Of a stretch of 5,950 bases of DNA, positions 1 through 5,950 are shown piece after piece. This DNA comes from Prochlorococcus marinus str. MIT 9215 (GTDB taxonomy: Bacteria > Cyanobacteriota > Cyanobacteriia > PCC-6307 > Cyanobiaceae). The stretch is from assembly GCA_949486985.1 (NCBI GenBank), contig CATBLW010000311.1, positions 1-5,950 on the forward strand. Reading direction: 5' to 3'. The position numbers and the translations under genes are program-made. Within the stretch, counting starts at the first letter, position 1; every line of letters starts with the position of its first letter. The notes below the pieces were generated by a model. The model made no database searches. It was not told the DNA's origin and was given only the letters and a program-made list of their open reading frames with translations.

Positions 1-147
1 CACAGCGTCTTTGAGGTTGATCTCCATCACGCCGAGATCTGCTGCACTACCGTCTTCTTGAGCAGCGACTGGCTGGAGGGGAGTGCTAGTCAAGGCAAGA
101 GCAGCAGCACTAGCAAGCGATAGAGGAAGGCGGAGGGAACGCTGCAC
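1..147 (-). CDS. Exported protein with signal peptide, N-terminal fragment
   Basis: Only the first 49 residues are inside the window and the gene runs off the left edge. Reading the minus strand from a GTG at 147 gives a basic start (MQRSLRLPLSL), a hydrophobic stretch rich in Ala and Leu, and a likely signal peptidase I site around PVAA-Q (about residues 28-30), then an acidic mature start (QEDGSAADLG). An in-frame TAG at 159-157 closes the frame just upstream. A TTG at 156 is the only other start and would add three residues. No clear Shine-Dalgarno site is visible for either. The product should be periplasmic, outer-membrane or secreted. The last visible residues (MEINLKDAV) faintly resemble the opening of TolC-type outer-membrane efflux proteins, but this is far too little to name the family. 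It lies downstream of trpB on the same strand, 139 bp away. Confidence 0.6.
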   Translation of the reverse strand, partial: MQRSLRLPLSLASAAALALTSTPLQPVAAQEDGSAADLGVMEINLKDAV

Positions 148-209
148 TGGGATCAACTAAACGCTCAGCTCATAGTGCTTTGAAAACTGAATTTCAGAGC
201 AGGGCTTGA

Positions 210-274
210 GGCAGTCGCTTGGTTGGCAAGCAAGAGAAAATTCCTAGATCACAACCCTCGCCTTAGCGACTGCC
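210..274 (-). terminator. Inverted repeat after trpB, possible terminator or 3' stem-loop
   Basis: A perfect 10-bp inverted repeat pairs GGCAGTCGCT (210-219) with AGCGACTGCC (265-274). A second nested 5-bp pair lies inside it: GGTTG (221-225) with CAACC (252-256). It starts 12 bp past the trpB stop codon in the direction of trpB transcription and lies before the start of the next minus-strand gene. The loop is long and no strong U tract follows the stem, so it is not a classic intrinsic terminator. It could instead stabilise the trpB 3' end. Confidence 0.35.
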
Positions 275-286
275 AGCGGCCATCAC

Positions 287-1537
287 TCAAAGCTGATTGC
301 CAAGTTTCTCTGCCACGGTGTTGACATCCTTATCGCCGCGGCCAGAGCAATTGATCACCACTTCTGTTCCAGCGGCGAGAGTGGGGCAAAGCGTCTCTAA
401 CCAAGCAAAGGCATGGGCTGTCTCCAAGGCAGGAATAATTCCCTCTAGTTCACTCACCAATCGCAAGGCATCGAGAGCCTGCTGATCGGTTACAGCCGCA
501 TACTCCGCACGACCAATCTCACGGAAGTAGCTGTGCTCTGGCCCAACGCCGGGATAGTCGAGACCCGCACTGATCGAATGCGCCTCCTGCACCTGACCAT
601 CAGCATCTTGGAGCAGAAGGCTCATGGCTCCATGCAATACACCATTACGACCTTCTGTGATCGTCGCCGCATGGCGACCGGTATCGACTCCATCGCCAGC
701 AGCTTCAACGCCGATCATGCGCACAGAAACGTCTTCCACGAAGTCGTGAAACAGGCCCATCGCATTGGATCCACCACCAACGCAGGCCAGCAACACATCA
801 GGTAAACGGCCAAAGGCCTCAGCACATTGCTGACGCGTCTCGCGGCCAATCACAGCATGAAAATCCCTCACCAACATCGGATAAGGATGGGGACCCGCCA
901 CTGAACCCAAGATGTAATGGGTGCTTTCCACATTGGTGACCCAATCGCGAATCGCCTCACTGGTGGCATCCTTCAACGTTGCCGTACCAGCTGTCACCGG
1001 TTGCACTGTGGCGCCAAGCAAGCGCATGCGAAACACATTCAAAGCCTGACGGCGCATGTCCTCTGCGCCCATGTAAACAACACACTCGAGGCCAAAGCGT
1101 GCACACACTGTGGCCGTCGCCACTCCATGTTGACCAGCACCGGTTTCGGCAATGATCCGCTTTTTACCCATGCGTAACGCCAACAGGGCCTGACCCAAAG
1201 CGTTGTTGATCTTGTGAGCACCGGTGTGATTGAGATCCTCACGCTTCAGCCAGATTCTTGGCCCCCCATCAGGGCGGCGATAATGGGCGGTAAGGCGCTC
1301 TGCCTCATAAAGCGGCGTTGCCCGGCCTACATAGCGATGCAATAAGCGATCGAGCTCTGCAGTAAAGGCTGGATCGTTCCAAGCTTCGGCAGCCGCCTGC
1401 TCGAGTTCTGCCAGCGCCGGCATCAGAGTTTCAGGGACATACTGCCCCCCATATCGGCCAAAGCGACCCTGGGCTGATGGACGGGCGCTCACCGCAAGAT
1501 CCCCATCTTTGGGCTGGGAAGGCAGAGTGCTGGTCAC
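287..1537 (-). CDS. trpB: Tryptophan synthase beta subunit TrpB
   Basis: TrpB joins indole to L-serine with pyridoxal phosphate (PLP) to make L-tryptophan, working in the cytoplasm as an alpha2-beta2 complex with TrpA. Full-length hallmarks are present, numbered from the GTG start (416 aa): the GRFGRYGGQYVPETL opening (24-38), the PLP lysine in HTGAHKINN (K109), the catalytic glutamate in AETGAGQHG (E131, matching E109 of the Salmonella enzyme), the PLP phosphate-binding GGGSNAMG (254-261), the SAGLDYPGVGPEH loop with D327, and NCSGRGDKD with S398 near the C-terminus. The frame is open to an ATG at 1576, which would add 13 residues. I prefer the GTG at 1537 because remembered marine Synechococcus and Prochlorococcus TrpB proteins begin MTSTLPSQPKD, exactly what follows this codon. 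The gene stands divergently from SUI1, apart from other trp genes, as is common in cyanobacteria. No leader peptide with clustered Trp codons is visible upstream. Confidence 0.97.
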   Translation of the reverse strand: MTSTLPSQPKDGDLAVSARPSAQGRFGRYGGQYVPETLMPALAELEQAAAEAWNDPAFTAELDRLLHRYVGRATPLYEAERLTAHYRRPDGGPRIWLKREDLNHTGAHKINNALGQALLALRMGKKRIIAETGAGQHGVATATVCARFGLECVVYMGAEDMRRQALNVFRMRLLGATVQPVTAGTATLKDATSEAIRDWVTNVESTHYILGSVAGPHPYPMLVRDFHAVIGRETRQQCAEAFGRLPDVLLACVGGGSNAMGLFHDFVEDVSVRMIGVEAAGDGVDTGRHAATITEGRNGVLHGAMSLLLQDADGQVQEAHSISAGLDYPGVGPEHSYFREIGRAEYAAVTDQQALDALRLVSELEGIIPALETAHAFAWLETLCPTLAAGTEVVINCSGRGDKDVNTVAEKLGNQL

Positions 1538-1973
1538 CAGGTCGGCTCGGCAGAGACACCCCAGCCTAGGAATCAAGAGAATGATCGAAAGCAGTCGCTG
1601 TCTTTTTTTTTGAATCGATGTCTGCCAAGGTTTTAAGCAGCTGTTTTAAGCGGCTGTTTCAAGCGGCTATTGATAAGCAGGCATTCCCAAGCAGGCATTG
1701 CCAAGCAGTCATTCCCAAGCAGTGGCCTGGTGCAAGGTTTTCTCGCACCCATGGGCGACTCCATTGATAAGCATCTTGATCTGACACGGCTTTTACACAA
1801 GCAGCCTCGCCGCCAATCGACCAGGCCCAAACAATCAGCTACGCAACACTCGCGATGCATTCAGGATCGCCAACAAGGCAACGCCGAGATCAACACCTAC
1901 AACCTTGATCGACCAAGCCAGACTTCATCGGCAACCACAACAGCCGTACATTCACCACATTGGCGATCAAACA
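1538..1973. other. Divergent intergenic region between trpB and SUI1
   Basis: This 436-bp stretch should carry the promoters of trpB (leftward) and the SUI1-cysC pair (rightward). It holds a run of nine T at 1603-1611 (A9 on the trpB strand), a degenerate tandem repeat at 1631-1725, and two further loose copies of the repeat core (TTGATAAGCA at 1764-1773, exactly as in one repeat unit, and ACAAGCAG near 1797-1804). A TAnnnT-type element (TAGGCT on the minus strand, about 35 bp before the trpB GTG) could be a -10 box, but no good -35 partner was found. Open frames on both strands here have low-complexity, Gln/Ser- or Cys/Arg-rich translations that look non-coding. Confidence 0.6.
1631..1725. 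repeat. Degenerate tandem repeat, three 13-bp then four 14-bp units
   Basis: Seven adjacent units share the core TT..(C/T)AAGC(A/G)G. Three are 13 bp: 1631-1643 TTTTAAGCAGCTG, 1644-1656 TTTTAAGCGGCTG and 1657-1669 TTTCAAGCGGCTA. Four are 14 bp: 1670-1683 TTGATAAGCAGGCA, 1684-1697 TTCCCAAGCAGGCA, 1698-1711 TTGCCAAGCAGTCA and 1712-1725 TTCCCAAGCAGTGG. The array lies in the divergent promoter region, about 94 bp from the trpB start and 248 bp from the SUI1 start. The 13- and 14-bp blocks look like successive expansions of one ancestral unit. Confidence 0.85.
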
Positions 1974-2315
1974 ATGCCTAGAGGTGGCTGGCAGGAATTC
2001 AAAAGCACAGATGGTCTTTCAGGGCCATCCAGAGCAATGGCGCGCCCCGATGACAGCCAATCCAATCCAAAAGAACAGCAAGCTGTGCGGGTGCAACGCA
2101 CACGCGGCGGCAAGCGTGGCAAAACAGTGACCCAGATCACTGGGCTGGAACTTTCCGCTACAGAAGCCAAGGGTTTGCTCAAGCGCCTCAAGGCCAGAGC
2201 TGGCACAGGCGGAACATTCAAAGACGATCTACTTGAGTTACAGGGCGACCAAGTCAGCCTGGTGATCGAATTCATGCAAAGCGAGGGCTTCCGTCCCAAA
2301 CAAGCGGGTGGCTGA
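1974..2315 (+). CDS. sui1: SUI1/YciH-family translation factor
   Basis: This 113-aa protein is a bacterial homologue of eukaryotic initiation factor eIF1 (SUI1), like E. coli YciH. The SUI1 domain covers about residues 36-113: VRVQRTRGGKRGKTVTQITGL (38-58), a helix around TEAKGLLKRLKARAG, the GTGGTFKDD turn (78-86), LELQGDQ (87-93), and the AGG ending that YciH also has. The N-terminal 35 residues are polar and probably flexible, a form I remember from picocyanobacterial members (opening MPRGGW). The ATG at 1974 is chosen for that opening. The frame extends upstream to 1905, but the extra 23 residues are Gln/His-rich and unlike the family. In bacteria these proteins are thought to influence start-site fidelity, and their exact role is unsettled. 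cysC follows 60 bp downstream on the same strand, so the two are probably co-transcribed. Confidence 0.92.
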   Translation: MPRGGWQEFKSTDGLSGPSRAMARPDDSQSNPKEQQAVRVQRTRGGKRGKTVTQITGLELSATEAKGLLKRLKARAGTGGTFKDDLLELQGDQVSLVIEFMQSEGFRPKQAGG

Positions 2316-2375
2316 AAGTAGCTGACAAATCAGCAGCGCAGAATGGAGAATGGCAGCCAAAGCCGAATCAAAACC

Positions 2376-3026
2376 ATGAGCGCTGCCCCGAAAGGAGACA
2401 CAACCCCAAAGGGCACAAACATCGTCTGGCATGACGCCTCTGTGGACCGTCAGGGGAGGGCCAGCCAGCGCGGCCATCGCAGCGCAATCCTTTGGTTTAC
2501 TGGCCTTTCAGGTTCCGGCAAGAGCACCCTCGCCAATGCTGTGAATGCAGCCCTCTTTGAGCAAGGGATCGCCACATACGTTCTCGATGGCGACAACATC
2601 CGCCATGGCCTCTGCAAAGACCTGGGCTTTTCAGACGCTGACCGTGAGGAAAACATTCGCCGTATCGGCGAGGTGGCAAAGCTTTTCCTCGATGCCGGCA
2701 TCATCGTGCTCACGGCCTTTGTCTCTCCCTTCCGCGCTGATCGAGACAAAGCTCGCGGCCTTGTTGAGGCGGGGGATTTCATCGAAATCCACTGCGCAGC
2801 TGATCTGAGCATCTGCGAAGAGCGAGACACCAAAGGGCTCTACGCCAAAGCAAGAGCGGGAGAGATCAAAGATTTCACGGGGATTTCCAGCCCCTACGAA
2901 GCACCTGAATCACCAGAGCTGAATATCAATACTGGCAATCAAGATCTTGAAAGCTGCGTGAACGTTGTGATCAAACAACTACAGGATCAACAGCTCATTC
3001 CCGCGCCGCATCCACCAGTGTCTTGA
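2376..3026 (+). CDS. cysC: Adenylylsulfate (APS) kinase CysC
   Basis: CysC phosphorylates adenosine 5'-phosphosulfate (APS) with ATP to give PAPS, used for sulfate assimilation and sulfation. From the ATG at 2376 the protein is 216 aa. It shows the Walker A loop GLSGSGKST (43-51), the APS-binding DGDN with nearby Arg (71-76), FSDADREENIRRIGEVA (85-101), SPFRADRD (117-124; Ser117 matches the Ser phosphorylated in E. coli CysC), KGLYAKARAG (153-162) and FTGISSPYEAPESPEL (167-182). The usual RDPKGLY reads RDTKGLY, a Pro-to-Thr change beside a conserved Lys. An upstream in-frame ATG at 2343 would add 11 residues. The later start is preferred because picocyanobacterial CysC proteins have a short polar leader before KGTNIVWH. 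No ATP sulfurylase gene is in the window. The last 32 bp of the gene overlap the tail of the convergent membrane-protein gene. Confidence 0.96.
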   Translation: MSAAPKGDTTPKGTNIVWHDASVDRQGRASQRGHRSAILWFTGLSGSGKSTLANAVNAALFEQGIATYVLDGDNIRHGLCKDLGFSDADREENIRRIGEVAKLFLDAGIIVLTAFVSPFRADRDKARGLVEAGDFIEIHCAADLSICEERDTKGLYAKARAGEIKDFTGISSPYEAPESPELNINTGNQDLESCVNVVIKQLQDQQLIPAPHPPVS

Positions 3027-4026
3027 TGCAACTGGCTACTGGCACAGCCAGCAATAAGCCAAGCAATTCACCAACACCAAAAATCCCGCCCGAGCGGGCA
3101 CCGATGGGCAAAGCAATCAACAGCCATGCAGGCTGCAAACCAACAATGCTTCCCATCAAACGCGGCTGGATGACCTGATCAACAATCTGACCAACCCCAA
3201 TCGCCGCAACAAGAATCTCCAGACCCATGCGCGGATCCTGCAAAGCAAGCAAGGCACTAACCGCCACAATCGTGACCGCACTGGCATAGGGAACCAAGGT
3301 GGTGAAGCCAATCACCACTGCAAACAACACGCCATAGGGAATATCCAACAAGGTGAAGACCAAAATCTGACCACCGCTGAGAATCAGCGCCAACAACACC
3401 TGGCCAGCTAAATATCCACGGAAGGTTTTGGTCACGGTCTCGACCACCAACGCTCGCCAGCGATCTGGAAGCCAACGGGCCAAGCCAGCCGTGATCGAGT
3501 TGCCACCCAATAACAGGAACAACGCCAACACCAACACAAAAACCGTGTTGATGGTGATGCCAAGAGTCGCGCCCAGGATGCTGAGCAATCTTTGGCTCAA
3601 CTGGGTCGCCATGCGACTAAGGCTGGCTAACAAGTCACTACTGAGATCCCGAAATTCACTCGGCACACCTCGAGCCGAAGCCCATTCCTGTAAACGCGTG
3701 AGCCAACTTTCTGCCACAACAAACCAGCCCGGCAAGGCATTGATCAATTGCGCGAGCTGATCAATCAAACGAGGCACCAAGGCCACGCCTGCTACCACCA
3801 ATAAACCCACAGCAAGGGAAACAACCACGGCGATTGCCAACCAACGCTTCAAGCCTCGCCGCGTCAACCAACGGCTGGGGATATCAAGCAAGAAGGCAAT
3901 CAATGCTGCAGTGAGGAAAAGCCCCGGGAACGGCGCCAATGGCAGCAATAACTGACTGCATACCCAAAGATTGAGGGCCAATAAGGGCAGAATCAGCCCC
4001 AAACGCAGCCATGCAGGCCAGGTCAT
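2995..4026 (-). CDS. AI-2E/PerM family membrane transporter
   Basis: This 343-aa integral membrane protein matches the AI-2E transporter family (PerM, TqsA, YdiK type) in length and layout. Hydrophobic segments lie at about 8-30, 33-48 and 62-83. A mostly soluble amphipathic region follows (about 85-150), then further spans at about 152-174, 205-227, 230-262, 268-285 and 298-336. The family signature is clear near the C-terminus: DQVIQPRLMGSIVGLQPAW (283-301) followed by IALPIGARSGGIFGVGELLG and LLAVPVASCIK. Known members include the TqsA exporter of autoinducer-2 and Na+/H+ antiporter-like proteins. Most cyanobacterial members have no proven substrate, so quorum sensing should not be assumed. 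The ATG at 4026 starts directly before the first span. It converges on cysC with overlapping 3' ends. The next gene upstream on this strand is 175 bp away, so it may have its own promoter. Confidence 0.9.
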   Translation of the reverse strand: MTWPAWLRLGLILPLLALNLWVCSQLLLPLAPFPGLFLTAALIAFLLDIPSRWLTRRGLKRWLAIAVVVSLAVGLLVVAGVALVPRLIDQLAQLINALPGWFVVAESWLTRLQEWASARGVPSEFRDLSSDLLASLSRMATQLSQRLLSILGATLGITINTVFVLVLALFLLLGGNSITAGLARWLPDRWRALVVETVTKTFRGYLAGQVLLALILSGGQILVFTLLDIPYGVLFAVVIGFTTLVPYASAVTIVAVSALLALQDPRMGLEILVAAIGVGQIVDQVIQPRLMGSIVGLQPAWLLIALPIGARSGGIFGVGELLGLLLAVPVASCIKTLVDAARE

Positions 4027-4201
4027 GGTTGATCACAAATCGCTGCCATTCTGAAGACGATCAAGCACAAAGCAATGGAGCGAGAGCTGTGGCCCTAAGA
4101 GGTTTGGTTGGCAGCCTCTGCTTCGATCCAACAGGTCCGATCCAGTTAGACAGAAGCCTTACCCATGCAGGCGAGTCAGTGCAACAGCAAATTGAGTTGG
4201 C

Positions 4202-4912
4202 CTAATCAACATCTTGCTTCGAAGGGCTGAAGCGCGGGAAAGCCTGGTGAAAACAATGGAAAAACAAACCAAGTGCCATCAACACCTCAATGGCCTCTTG
4301 ATCATTGCGAATCCGATCCCCCAAGGTGATCCAAGAAAGATCCCAATAGGTATAAAAGAGAGCGACAACCAAAAAATAAAGGCTGTAACGACGTGCAGGG
4401 AACGCTTCAATCCCTGGCCAACAACGCCAACCAAACCAACCAAAAAACAACCCTGATGCAATGAAAGAGAAGTGTAGGTAATTCTGAAGAGCTGGAATGT
4501 TGTGCAGGTTGGTTTCACCCTGAGCATTGATTTGACGCACCGCTTCAATACCTGTATTCGCCAATCGTTCAGCCCAACTAATTTCCTCTCCAGCAACATA
4601 AAAACAGAACAAGGCAAGCAAAAGCCAGTAAAAACCTTGCCAATTCAGACCACGCCGTCGGCGTCGCCAGAGCACCAAAACAGAGCACAAAAAAGCCCCT
4701 GCATATCCCAAAAACTGCAACCACTCTGCTGGGGTGTCTTCACCCTTACTCCAGAATTCAAATGCTCCGAATGGCAAGAAATAAACCACTCCATAGAGAA
4801 CAAGCAAATAAATCAAGGGGAACAAATCAACCCTTGGCGACAGATCCCCCCACGGCGTACGGACCAGGTGAGGAGGATTAGTGAGCGGCGCAAATTGAGA
4901 CTTGTCTTTCAA
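4202..4912 (-). CDS. Uncharacterised multi-span membrane protein with GEEISW motif
   Basis: This 236-aa protein has about six hydrophobic segments (roughly 30-49, 64-82, 92-107, 145-163, 177-193, 208-222). Between the third and fourth lie GEEISWAER (108-116) and NAQGETNLHN (129-138). I recall the same pair, as GEEISWGQR and QGETNLHN, in uncharacterised membrane proteins of many bacteria, which argues that this is a real family. No function is known to me. The run RRRRR (83-87) after the second span fits a cytoplasmic loop by the positive-inside rule. The conserved Glu pair, His137 and Asp199 could form a polar or metal site, but that is inference. The start is TTG at 4912. The frame is open to a TAA at 4948-4946 without a better codon, and no ATG occurs before the first span. 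The DNA is visibly more A+T rich than trpB or cysC, which may indicate later acquisition. Confidence 0.8.
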   Translation of the reverse strand: MKDKSQFAPLTNPPHLVRTPWGDLSPRVDLFPLIYLLVLYGVVYFLPFGAFEFWSKGEDTPAEWLQFLGYAGAFLCSVLVLWRRRRRGLNWQGFYWLLLALFCFYVAGEEISWAERLANTGIEAVRQINAQGETNLHNIPALQNYLHFSFIASGLFFGWFGWRCWPGIEAFPARRYSLYFLVVALFYTYWDLSWITLGDRIRNDQEAIEVLMALGLFFHCFHQAFPRFSPSKQDVD

Positions 4913-5000
4913 ATTAGTGATTGCAACAAACGAATAAAAGAGACCTTAAACCATCCATTGAGCGAGCAATTTCAGCCGATCATCTAAAGCCAAGAAGGTT

Positions 5001-5057
5001 GTCCTGAATTGCAGAAAAAGCATAGCCAAAGCGATACGATTAAACTGCAATCAGGAC
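5001..5057 (-). terminator. Strong imperfect inverted repeat after the 5070-5687 gene
   Basis: GTCCTGAATTGCAG (5001-5014) pairs with CTGCAATCAGGAC (5045-5057): 13 base pairs with a single bulged base and a loop of 30 nt. On the minus strand it begins 12 nt after the stop codon of the upstream membrane-protein gene, the place expected for a transcript-ending or 3'-protecting stem-loop. The bases after the stem (AACCTTCTTGGCTTT) are only mildly U-rich, so factor-assisted termination or RNA stabilisation are alternatives. Confidence 0.6.
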
Positions 5058-5069
5058 TCTAGAAAACAA

Positions 5070-5687
5070 TCAACTGGATTGGCTCGTCTGAAGTTTGGCC
5101 GCATAGCGAGAAGCCTGAGCCCAAAATGTAAGCCAACAAGCAATACCAATGAACTTAAATCCCTCTTCAAATAACTGGACAGTGGAGTAGTCAAAGGGAA
5201 TCGATCTTTGGAACTTGTCCGTAAACACCGACAACCCTAAAAGCACAACCGCTGCCAGGAAAGAAACAACATTGACCTCGGCAATGAGGTGACGAAAGCG
5301 AACCAAAATAATCAGCGCCATGACGGCATAAGTGATATAGATAAACTCCTGCCCCACGTGTCGATCATGCAACAGAAACAAGTCGTCGATGCATAGAACT
5401 GACGAGAAGGCTCCTCCAAGGATCAACATCTGACGCCAGACTCTCTTTGTCACAAATCCGGAGAAGGATACAAAGAAGCAAATGGCTGCTGCTGAGGTCC
5501 AGAGCAAATAACCGAAATTTGAAATCATGCCAACAGCCATGGGCTGTTCACAGGTCTGCATCAAATCCCTCAACACCAAAATTGGCTTAATCCCAGCAAA
5601 TGCAGAGATCACCAGCACCCCGACATAAACGATCAAGGCGGGGATGACAGCAATAACAAGTAGGCGTGCAAGGCGACGGTGCAACAT
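5070..5687 (-). CDS. Uncharacterised multi-span membrane protein with DDLFLLHD motif
   Basis: This 205-aa protein has about six hydrophobic segments (roughly 9-29, 56-78, 87-105, 115-130, 140-155, 175-190). Charged residues sit at the ends of spans: DDLFLLHDRH (101-110) after the third, E114 at the start of the fourth, LSVFTD with D157 after the fifth, and EEGFKFIGI (174-182) at the start of the last. Acidic and His residues at membrane boundaries recall intramembrane metal hydrolases such as the ceramidase-like CREST superfamily. However, the HxxxH motif of that group is absent, so I do not assign it. The ATG at 5687 is chosen over a TTG one codon earlier. The neighbouring 4202-4912 gene lies 157 bp downstream on the same strand and encodes a protein of similar size and span count. 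I do not recognise its function. Confidence 0.75.
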   Translation of the reverse strand: MLHRRLARLLVIAVIPALIVYVGVLVISAFAGIKPILVLRDLMQTCEQPMAVGMISNFGYLLWTSAAAICFFVSFSGFVTKRVWRQMLILGGAFSSVLCIDDLFLLHDRHVGQEFIYITYAVMALIILVRFRHLIAEVNVVSFLAAVVLLGLSVFTDKFQRSIPFDYSTVQLFEEGFKFIGIACWLTFWAQASRYAAKLQTSQSS

Positions 5688-5841
5688 CAAACCCGAAAAA
5701 CAAAGTCAAAGCGAACCTTACCTATGGCTTGCTATTGATGCTCGACCATTGCCAACCAAAGTTTCCAGATCGCACTTCAAAGCCGCTCGTGAAAGCTCAA
5801 TAGTCCAAGCGCACTGTTCCACATTGCAGTGATCAAGAGTG

Positions 5842-5950
5842 TCAGCGATCGCCACCTCTGTATCGCTCGTAATACAACTCAGACCCGATCTTCACCAACT
5901 TGGCGTCTTTCGTGACCACTGCATCATGCAAACCCTGGCGATAGGCCTCA
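5842..5950 (-). CDS. C-terminal fragment of an unidentified protein
   Basis: The minus strand has an open frame from the right edge to a TGA at 5844-5842, giving 35 residues ending in VKIGSELYYERYRGGDR. The mixed, charged and aromatic composition looks like a genuine protein tail. The 154-bp gap to the next start (5687) also fits an upstream gene ending here. The start and most of the protein lie outside the window, so no family can be named. The palindrome GCGATCGC (5845-5852), identical to the cyanobacterial HIP1 core, falls in its last codons. One copy may be chance. Confidence 0.5.
   Translation of the reverse strand, partial: EAYRQGLHDAVVTKDAKLVKIGSELYYERYRGGDR

Noticed and set aside
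1538..1576. Extension of trpB to an upstream ATG (13 extra residues)
   Set aside because: The extra residues are Cys/Arg-rich and unlike TrpB N-termini. The GTG at 1537 gives the opening remembered from picocyanobacterial TrpB.
1633..1860. Minus-strand 75-codon frame upstream of trpB as a possible trp leader peptide
   Set aside because: It has only two Trp codons, far apart, with no attenuator-like hairpins next to them, and it is partly made of the tandem repeat. Composition looks non-coding.
1670..1981. Plus-strand 103-codon frame before SUI1
   Set aside because: It begins inside the tandem repeat, is Ser/Gln/Arg-rich and low in hydrophobic residues, and overlaps the SUI1 start in another frame.
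2321..2334. Small hairpin GCTGA-CAAA-TCAGC between SUI1 and cysC
   Set aside because: Only five base pairs with no T tract after it. Too weak to call a terminator, and the 60-bp spacing fits co-transcription.
2995..4026. AI-2E family label as evidence for quorum sensing
   Set aside because: The family name comes from one E. coli exporter. Most members have other or unknown roles, and no signalling gene is in the window.
4011..4205. Plus-strand 64-codon frame between the two membrane-protein genes
   Set aside because: It begins inside the AI-2E/PerM gene on the opposite strand and ends at the tail of the next gene. No recognisable motif, domain or start signal.
5845..5852. GCGATCGC as a HIP1 repeat element
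   Set aside because: I noticed only this one copy in the window. HIP1 is recognised by high frequency and is not typically enriched in marine picocyanobacteria.

Overview
The window looks like chromosomal DNA of a marine picocyanobacterium, most likely a moderate-GC Synechococcus. The evidence is the trpB / SUI1 / cysC arrangement with protein sequences very like those of marine Synechococcus and Prochlorococcus, few clear Shine-Dalgarno sites, GTG and TTG starts, and short intergenic gaps. This assignment comes from recognition of the proteins, not from a search.

Layout. The left edge (1-147, minus) holds the N-terminus of a secreted or outer-membrane protein with a signal peptide. Next, on the minus strand, is trpB (287-1537), the beta subunit of tryptophan synthase, followed downstream by a possible stem-loop (210-274). 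trpB is separated by a 436-bp divergent intergenic region from two plus-strand genes: a SUI1/YciH-type translation factor (1974-2315) and cysC, APS kinase (2376-3026). The divergent region contains a degenerate tandem repeat of 13-14 bp units (1631-1725). From 2995 to the right edge every gene is on the minus strand. These are an AI-2E/PerM-family membrane protein (2995-4026, its 3' end overlapping the 3' end of cysC by 32 bp), two uncharacterised multi-span membrane proteins (4202-4912 and 5070-5687), and the C-terminus of an unidentified gene (5842 to the edge).

How the genes fit together. The left half is housekeeping: tryptophan synthesis, a translation-associated factor and sulfate assimilation. 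The right half looks more accessory. The two small membrane proteins have no function I can name, but each carries a cluster of conserved-looking acidic and histidine residues at membrane boundaries (GEEISW plus NLHN in one, DDLFLLHD plus EEGFKF in the other). That pattern would suit an intramembrane metal-dependent enzyme, but it could equally be structural. A strong imperfect inverted repeat (5001-5057) sits just after the second of these genes and probably ends or stabilises its transcript. I saw no tRNA, rRNA, CRISPR array, insertion sequence or phage gene.
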